Shown here: positions 58,771 to 64,000 of the stretch, piece by piece
Position numbering within the stretch: the stretch's first letter is position 1
How the letters are laid out: every line of letters starts with the position of its first letter
Source: Staphylotrichum longicolle
Taxonomy: Eukaryota > Ascomycota > Sordariomycetes > Sordariales > Chaetomiaceae
Reading direction: 5' to 3'
Assembly: GCA_019096155.1 (NCBI GenBank)
Contig: JAHCVI010000001.1
Location: 13,107,243-13,171,242, forward strand
Length of the DNA: 64,000 nt
Program-made: the position numbers and the translations under genes
Notes under the pieces: model-generated
Seen by the model: the letters and a program-made list of their open reading frames with translations, nothing else
Database searches by the model: none
What the model was told of the DNA's origin: nothing

Positions 58771-60978
58771 ATGGCTACACAAGCTCCGAAACACCTCACG
58801 ACCAACCTGCTCCGCCAGATCGTCCGTCGCGATGCCACCGAGTTGACGATATGCCGGGCCTGTAGGCTGAGGCCTCGCGGCTTACACACCACCACGCGTC
58901 GAGCTTCAAAAGATACTGCGTCACGGGTCCCGCCCCCGAAGCCACCTACGGGCCCCAGGCGCCTCGTTCAGGCACGGGCAGCACCAGTCAGCTTGCTCGT
59001 CGGGGGCGGCCTTCTCGCCTCGTTTTTGGCTTATTCCCAGCTTGGCGATGACAGCCCGAAGCTTGAGAACGCACCTCCTGCCCCGACCGATGACCGAGAT
59101 CCCGCGCTCCCCCGATATCGTCTCACCGAGATTCGAAAACACGATGGCTCCTCGTCTGAGCCATGGGTCACGTTTGAGGACAAGGTGTATGATATCACAG
59201 ATTGGATCGCTGCACACCCCGGTGGCGATGTAATCCTGCGCGCGGCTGGCGCAAGCATCGAGCCGTACTGGAACATCTTTACCATCCACAAGGCACCACA
59301 CGTGCGTGAGATTTTACAGCAGTATCTGATTGGGTTTATCGATGTGGCCGATCTCGGCCCTGATGGGCTTCCGGCGGCCGAAACCATCGAGGATCCGTTT
59401 GTCGACGACCCGATACGCGATCCGCGCCTCATCACGCATACTGCCAAGCCGCGCAACGCCGAACCGCCAAATGACGAACTGGACCGTTCGTTCCGCACCC
59501 CCAATGAGCTGTTCTACGTCCGGCACCACATGTGGGTGCCCGTGGTGGAAGAGGCAAAAGCAGACGAGCACCTCTTGACCATTGAGCTGCCCGACGGAGA
59601 CACGAAACAATACACCTTGGAGGACCTGAAGACCAAGTTCCCAACACACAGGGTCACGGCTGTTCTGCAATGCAGCGGCAACAGGCGTAACGACATGACC
59701 AGGCATGCCGGCAAGACAAACGGCCTGCAGTGGGGCGTGGGGGCCATCAGCAACGCTGAATGGGAGGGCGTCCGTCTCTCCGACATCCTCGCAGACGCCG
59801 GGCTGAAGGTTCTCGATGCGACCGCGCCGACGCGAGAAGTGAATCCGACGCCTTCCGATGATGACACAGTCGACCCGAACACGTTCCACGTCCAGTTCAC
59901 CGGCCTCGAAGCCTACGGCGCCTCCATCCCGCTGGCCAAGGCGCTCGACCCTCGCGGCGACGTGCTCCTGGCCTTTGGCATGAACGGCGAGACGCTGCCG
60001 CGGGACCACGGTTTCCCTCTACGGGCTGTGGTACCCGGGCATGTCGCCGCGCGCTCCGTCAAGTGGCTCAGCAAGATTGTCGTCTCCGACGAGGAGAGCA
60101 CCAGCCAGTGGCAGCGCCGCGACTACAAGTCATTTGGCCCCAACGAGGGCGCCAACCCCGACTGGGACCGCGCCCTTGCTATCCAGGAAATGCCCGTCAC
60201 AAGCGCCATCACCGGCGTCTGGGTCGGCGACTGCGTGCGGCGTGGCCGCGTCCCTTGGATGGGCAGCAGCAGCAAACCCCCACAACAACTCGACCAGCCC
60301 GCCCAGACTGACAGCAGCCGCATCCTCGACATGGCCGCTGTCTCCAAAAAGGTTGGCTTCACCCCTAAATCCTTCACCGCCGAGCCCTCCCCCTCCACCC
60401 CCTGCCCGCCCACCACCCCGGCCGAGCCCATCGCCATGCAAGGCTACGCCTACTCGGGCGGCGGCCGCGCCATCGCCCGCGTCGACGTCTCCCTCGACGG
60501 CGGCAAGACGTGGGCGCAAGCCGACCTCGTCGACGACCGCGCCACCGACCCCAGCGGCGTCCACGGCAACAAAGCCTGGGCCTGGCAGCGCTGGCGCTAC
60601 ACGGGCACCCTGCCCGTCCTGTCCCTCCCCACCAGCGACACCCACGAGGAAACCGGTCCCGTCTCCACCCGCTGCCACGACGGCGCGGCGAAACCCAAGC
60701 ACTGCACCACGCTGGTGGTCAAGGCGACCGACGACGCGTACAACACGCAGCCCGAGAGCCACAGGGGCATCTACAATGTGCGCGGCAACCTGGCGACGGC
60801 GTGGCACCGCGTCAAGATTTGTCCGAGCTGCACGGACAATGGCGAGGGAAAGGGGCTGACGTGGTCGACGGGGGAGACGTACGGGTGCGGGTTCAAGAAG
60901 GAGGCAGAGGAGATACGGGAGGGAATGAAGAGGCAGGGGGCGGGGGTGGGAGATGGAAGTTCGAAGGGGGGGGGGTAA
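58771..60978 (+). CDS. Sulfite oxidase, mitochondrial
   Basis: Single-exon gene of 735 aa from ATG 58771. It oxidises sulfite to sulfate in the mitochondrial intermembrane space. Order: an Arg-rich presequence (LLRQIVRRDATE...RPRGLHTTTRR), one hydrophobic anchor (SLLVGGGLLASFLAY, about 82-96), and a cytochrome b5 heme domain (VYDITDWIAAHPGGDVILRAAG, with the HPGG heme ligand). The Mo-pterin domain has Cys301 in LQCSGNRRNDM and conserved GAISNAEWEGVRL and HGFPLRAVVPG. Last comes the dimerisation domain (SGGGRAIARVDVSLDGGKTW). The C-terminus is slightly extended and Gly/Lys-rich. The fused heme domain distinguishes it from nitrate reductase, whose order is reversed. Intact. Confidence 0.95.
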   Translation: MATQAPKHLTTNLLRQIVRRDATELTICRACRLRPRGLHTTTRRASKDTASRVPPPKPPTGPRRLVQARAAPVSLLVGGGLLASFLAYSQLGDDSPKLENAPPAPTDDRDPALPRYRLTEIRKHDGSSSEPWVTFEDKVYDITDWIAAHPGGDVILRAAGASIEPYWNIFTIHKAPHVREILQQYLIGFIDVADLGPDGLPAAETIEDPFVDDPIRDPRLITHTAKPRNAEPPNDELDRSFRTPNELFYVRHHMWVPVVEEAKADEHLLTIELPDGDTKQYTLEDLKTKFPTHRVTAVLQCSGNRRNDMTRHAGKTNGLQWGVGAISNAEWEGVRLSDILADAGLKVLDATAPTREVNPTPSDDDTVDPNTFHVQFTGLEAYGASIPLAKALDPRGDVLLAFGMNGETLPRDHGFPLRAVVPGHVAARSVKWLSKIVVSDEESTSQWQRRDYKSFGPNEGANPDWDRALAIQEMPVTSAITGVWVGDCVRRGRVPWMGSSSKPPQQLDQPAQTDSSRILDMAAVSKKVGFTPKSFTAEPSPSTPCPPTTPAEPIAMQGYAYSGGGRAIARVDVSLDGGKTWAQADLVDDRATDPSGVHGNKAWAWQRWRYTGTLPVLSLPTSDTHEETGPVSTRCHDGAAKPKHCTTLVVKATDDAYNTQPESHRGIYNVRGNLATAWHRVKICPSCTDNGEGKGLTWSTGETYGCGFKKEAEEIREGMKRQGAGVGDGSSKGGG

Positions 60979-61552
60979 GTGAAAGGGGGGAGTGGAAGGG
61001 CGATGGAAAAGGAGTAGAGGTGGGAACGGGGGGGTTTTAGATGGGTGTTTTCATGGGGTGATGGTGATCTTGGATGGAGTATTTGGTGGGAAAATCGGTA
61101 GACACTTTTGCATAGTCGACGTACCAGGTCAAGATTTTGGGTATTGCTTTGTTTCGTGGCGAATGATATACTTATTCTAATTACATTGGTTTCCCAAACT
61201 TCAACAGAGTGGTGTTGGAATGTTGCGACCATGAGCATGGCTCCAACTCCAGACTCGTCTGATCAACGTGTCTAAGACTGCGCCAGTTGTCTGTTTCTCG
61301 TAGCATACAGAAAAACTACTCTACATCAACAATGCGGACAACTATTACCGGTTACACGTTTCGTCTCCAAGGACGAACCCACGTTGTTCGCTTGACCTCC
61401 TTTCGCATACTCCAACACTGACCTGTGAGGCCGATGACCCCGACCGGCGGCCACCACGATCTGTCTCAAGCAAGCAATACAACCACGTTGATCATCATGA
61501 TCATCGGCATCATCATCCCACCGCTTTCCTTCGCCCTTATCCGCCATCAACT
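60979..61552. other. Intergenic between convergent genes
   Basis: 3' regions of the sulfite oxidase and F-box genes; nothing else seen. Confidence 0.4.
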
Positions 61553-63245
61553 TCACTCCGGAGTCAAGAGCGAATCGATATCGACCCGCTGGTAATAACT
61601 GATGTGATGCAGTTCCGGCCAAAAGTGCGCCAGCCGATCCGTCGAGATGAGCAGGAGCCGCGTGTCAATATACGAGTCTGAGCACCTCTGTCAGCAGACT
61701 GTCGCCAAAGCCCACTCAACCCCTAACCCTGTCTGAGAAACAGAGCAGAAAAGAAAAGGAAAAAGAGAAACTCACCATTCCGAAACCCATTCTCCGCGAT
61801 ATGGCCCCGGCACCTGACCATGCGCACCCCCTCGAACGGCGCGTGCTCGCCCACGCCCACGAGCCCGGCCGCGCCCAGGTCGTCGGCGACGAACGAGTAC
61901 TCGCCACGCGGCACGTTGACGTCGCCCGTCAGCTTGACGGCCTCGAGCCGGCCGCGGTAAACGCCGCGTCGCGCTTGCGGGCGGCGTGCGCCGCGTCCGA
62001 CTCGCCCTCGAGGCGCGGGACCGCCGTGTCCGCGTCGAACTCCTCCTCCTCGTCGTCGTTGTCGTCGGGCTGGTGCACCCAGAGGAACTCGCAGCCGTGC
62101 GCGCCGTAGTGGCGACCCAGATGCGCGGAAGGGCCGGGACGGCGTGGGCGTGTAGAGGGCCGGGTCGAGGGTCGCGTAGGTGGAGACCTCCTCGCCGATG
62201 GCGAGCTCGCGGGCGGGCCGCGCGGTGGAGGACGTGAGGAGGGCGCGGGCCGCGTTGAGGTCGTCGACGCTGAGCCGGACGGGGCCCGCGCGGCACCGAC
62301 GAGGAGCGCGCGCGCGGCTGCAGGAGCGGGTAGCCCGCGTTGTCGTCGAAGTCGTGGATCTGGATCCATTTGTAGATGCGGAAGGCGCGGTCGTGGACTT
62401 CGCGGCGCGAGGTGGCGACGTCCTTGGGCCGGAGGGAGGTGGAACGCTCCAGCCCCGCCCAGGACATGGTGGGCGACCGGATGGTGGGGGCGGCCAGATG
62501 TGGCTGTAGGGAAAGGTGGGCGAGGAGCGTGCTGCGACGTCCTCGGGTGAGAGGCACCGAGCGTGGGAGAAGCTGCTTTGCAGGCGGTTCATGAGGTTGA
62601 CGCGCATCGGAATCTCGGACTGAAAGTGCTCTCCCAGATGGGCGGGTTGGCCATGGCTCCCGTGACTGCTGCTGCCCGCTCCGAATTCCTCGCCGTTCGT
62701 ATCGGACCCCTCTCGTCGCGGCTGAAATACTGAGACAGAAATCCCGTCCCCGTAAATATCGCTGAGCGAGGTTGCGGGCAGCCGGAGAACCGGGTTGTCG
62801 AGGTGGAGGTTGACAATGGGGTCGAAGGCAAGGATAAAGACAGAAGGATCGGCTTCCCATGCCCGCAAGGTGTTGTTGGTATTATGGGCAACAAGCTGGT
62901 ACCCCTCGATGCATCCTCGGCGTTGATCGTAGCGCGTCACCACCATGCGCCCCGGAAGGCCTGTGTCAGAGAACCAGATCTTGTATTTTGGGAGGAACCA
63001 GCGGGGATAGTGGGCCCGGAACAGGTCGCGGAAGCTGGCACAGGGGTAGGAGGAAGAGAGAGTCTGCCCTGGCACGTTGTCCTGGACGTGAGCTTGCCAA
63101 AGGCGGTCGTCGGTTGCATGGGTGTACAGGGTGCGACATGTTGCTGCAACATGGATGAGGTCCGGAGGGGCCAGGCAAGAGAGAATGGCAGCGACCAGCT
63201 CAGCGGGCAGGACAAGAAGGCGACACTTTGTCTGGGACTCTGCAT
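61553..63245 (-). pseudogene. F-box protein with about five frame breaks
   Basis: Minus-strand gene; a final intron of about 100 bp joins IAENGFRN to DSYIDTRLLLISTDRLAHFW, and the stop is at 61555-61553. The N-terminus after the ATG at 63245 is an F-box: RLLVLPAELVAAILSCLAPPDLIHVAATCRTLY...DRLWQ. Then come FRDLFRAHYPRWFLPKYKIWFSD and the long substrate-side domain with GEYSFVADDLGAAGLVGVGEHAPFEGVRMVRCRGH. It would be a substrate receptor of an SCF ubiquitin ligase. The frame changes near 63235 (CCC run just after the start), 62490, 62292, 62128 and 61960; blocks between are conserved-looking and free of stops. An upstream exon ending near 63302 with GT donor could replace the first break but has no ATG. 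Decay or assembly error cannot be told apart. Confidence 0.75.
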
Positions 63246-63779
63246 GAGTATATGATCAGATCAGGTTCTGCATTTCCCGTGACTCTTGTCAATGCAGTAC
63301 CGACCTTGGTAATCCGCTTTGGATTTGCCCTTGTCCTCGGTGATCGGAGGGCCCCTTCTTCTTCGTGGGCGTTGGATATCTCGTTGGTGTTGGGGTCTCT
63401 GGGAAAAGCCGAGTTTTATTCCGATGGTTCGTATGTTCAGATACGACAATTATTTATGTACGTTAATGAGGAAGCTGAGCTGATCGGGTCTTGGGATGAA
63501 GTCGTGAGTGAACAAGATGCGGGGCGTGAAATGTCACCTGCATTTGAAGCTCCATGAGCTTGGGTGGGGTGCTGAGCTGCCCTGACCCCTGCAGTTCCGC
63601 AGCCCCACCCCCGTCCCCCCACAAACCCACCAAGACAGCGCCAGCGGCCCGTTCCGGGGTTGCTTGGGCTCACCGCAATCAATCCTTGGTCCTGCATCGG
63701 ACTTGACTTCACCAGCGACTGCCGATCCCTGACACCCCACCAACGCATGCATATTCCAGGTCAAGGGTATCTGAGCAAG
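63246..63779. promoter_or_regulatory. Divergent upstream region of the F-box and right-edge genes
   Basis: No gene seen apart from the possible non-ATG upstream exon of the F-box gene at 63302-63452 (minus). Confidence 0.35.
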
Positions 63780-64000
63780 ATGGCCTCGTTACTACCCCTG
63801 ATCCAGGACATCTTGCCCATGATCTTGCCCGCATCCGTCTCAGTGACAAGGGCAGCCGACATTCTGCCCCCTGAGCCCGAGACGCAGCAGCCCACCGAGG
63901 AAAAAGAAGGAAAGGCCGCCGCCGAGGTGCGCGTCATTAGCAGAAATGCGGTGGTTGATAAAACAGACAAGATGTGCACGTCAGGTAAGCCAAAGCCCTC
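63780..64000 (+). CDS. First exon of an unknown gene, cut by window edge
   Basis: ATG at 63780 opens a frame of 68 codons (MASLLPLIQDILPMILPAS...) that ends at a strong donor, G|GTAAGC, at 63985, so the gene continues past the window. The N-terminal 20 residues are hydrophobic, followed by a Glu/Pro-rich part (PPEPETQQPTEEKEG) and KTDKMCTS. It is not recognised; it could be a signal-anchored or a soluble protein. It runs off the edge without a stop. ORF coherence and the donor are the only support. Confidence 0.42.
   Translation, partial: MASLLPLIQDILPMILPASVSVTRAADILPPEPETQQPTEEKEGKAAAEVRVISRNAVVDKTDKMCTSGKPKP

Noticed and set aside
58031..58846. 271-codon frame upstream of sulfite oxidase
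   Set aside because: Runs into the sulfite oxidase start in another phase and shows no domain.

Overview
The window is nuclear DNA of a filamentous ascomycete (Pezizomycotina), most likely a sordariomycete. The genes are GC-rich and split by short introns of about 50-80 nt with GT donors and CTNAC-type branch points. The protein set is typical of plant-litter moulds: GH1, GH78 and GH115 enzymes, MFS sugar permeases, a Myb-like regulator, a fungal F-box protein, and a giant DUF3638-type protein. The species cannot be read from the sequence. I support 18 genes, one of them cut by the right edge.

Layout: 0.6-13.0 kb is a carbohydrate block. It holds a zinc-free MDR oxidoreductase, a secreted beta-propeller protein resembling fungal saponin hydrolase, an alpha-glucoside-type permease, and a divergent pair of intracellular enzymes (GH1 beta-glucosidase and GH78 alpha-L-rhamnosidase). 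A secreted GH115 alpha-glucuronidase follows at 16.9-20.3 kb, after a BuGZ/ZNF207-like mitotic zinc-finger gene. These parts fit a route in which plant saponins or other rhamnose-containing glycosides are cut outside the cell, the sugar is imported, and the glycan is finished inside. Three diverged copies of one repeat with a purine-rich core lie at about 1-395 (inverted), 6.8-7.26 kb and 13.07-13.35 kb, exactly at the edges of and between the two halves of this block.

21-30 kb: a broken small secreted protein, an intact kinesin-8 (Kip3 family) and a hexose transporter broken by about seven indels. 29.5-35.6 kb: about 6 kb with no gene I can support, upstream of a Myb-like transcription factor. 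38-51 kb: COX10 (heme O synthase) and a DUF3638/DUF3645 giant of about 3140 codons that is intact except for one in-frame TAG where a Trp codon is expected. 51-64 kb: a transaldolase-like gene with a GC-AG intron and indels, a large fungal protein with six zinc fingers, mitochondrial sulfite oxidase, an F-box gene with several indels, and the first exon of an unknown gene.

The most unusual genome-level feature is how the reading-frame breaks are distributed. Six genes carry 1-7 small indels each, while neighbouring long genes have none. This is either gene-specific decay or local assembly error; the sequence alone cannot decide.
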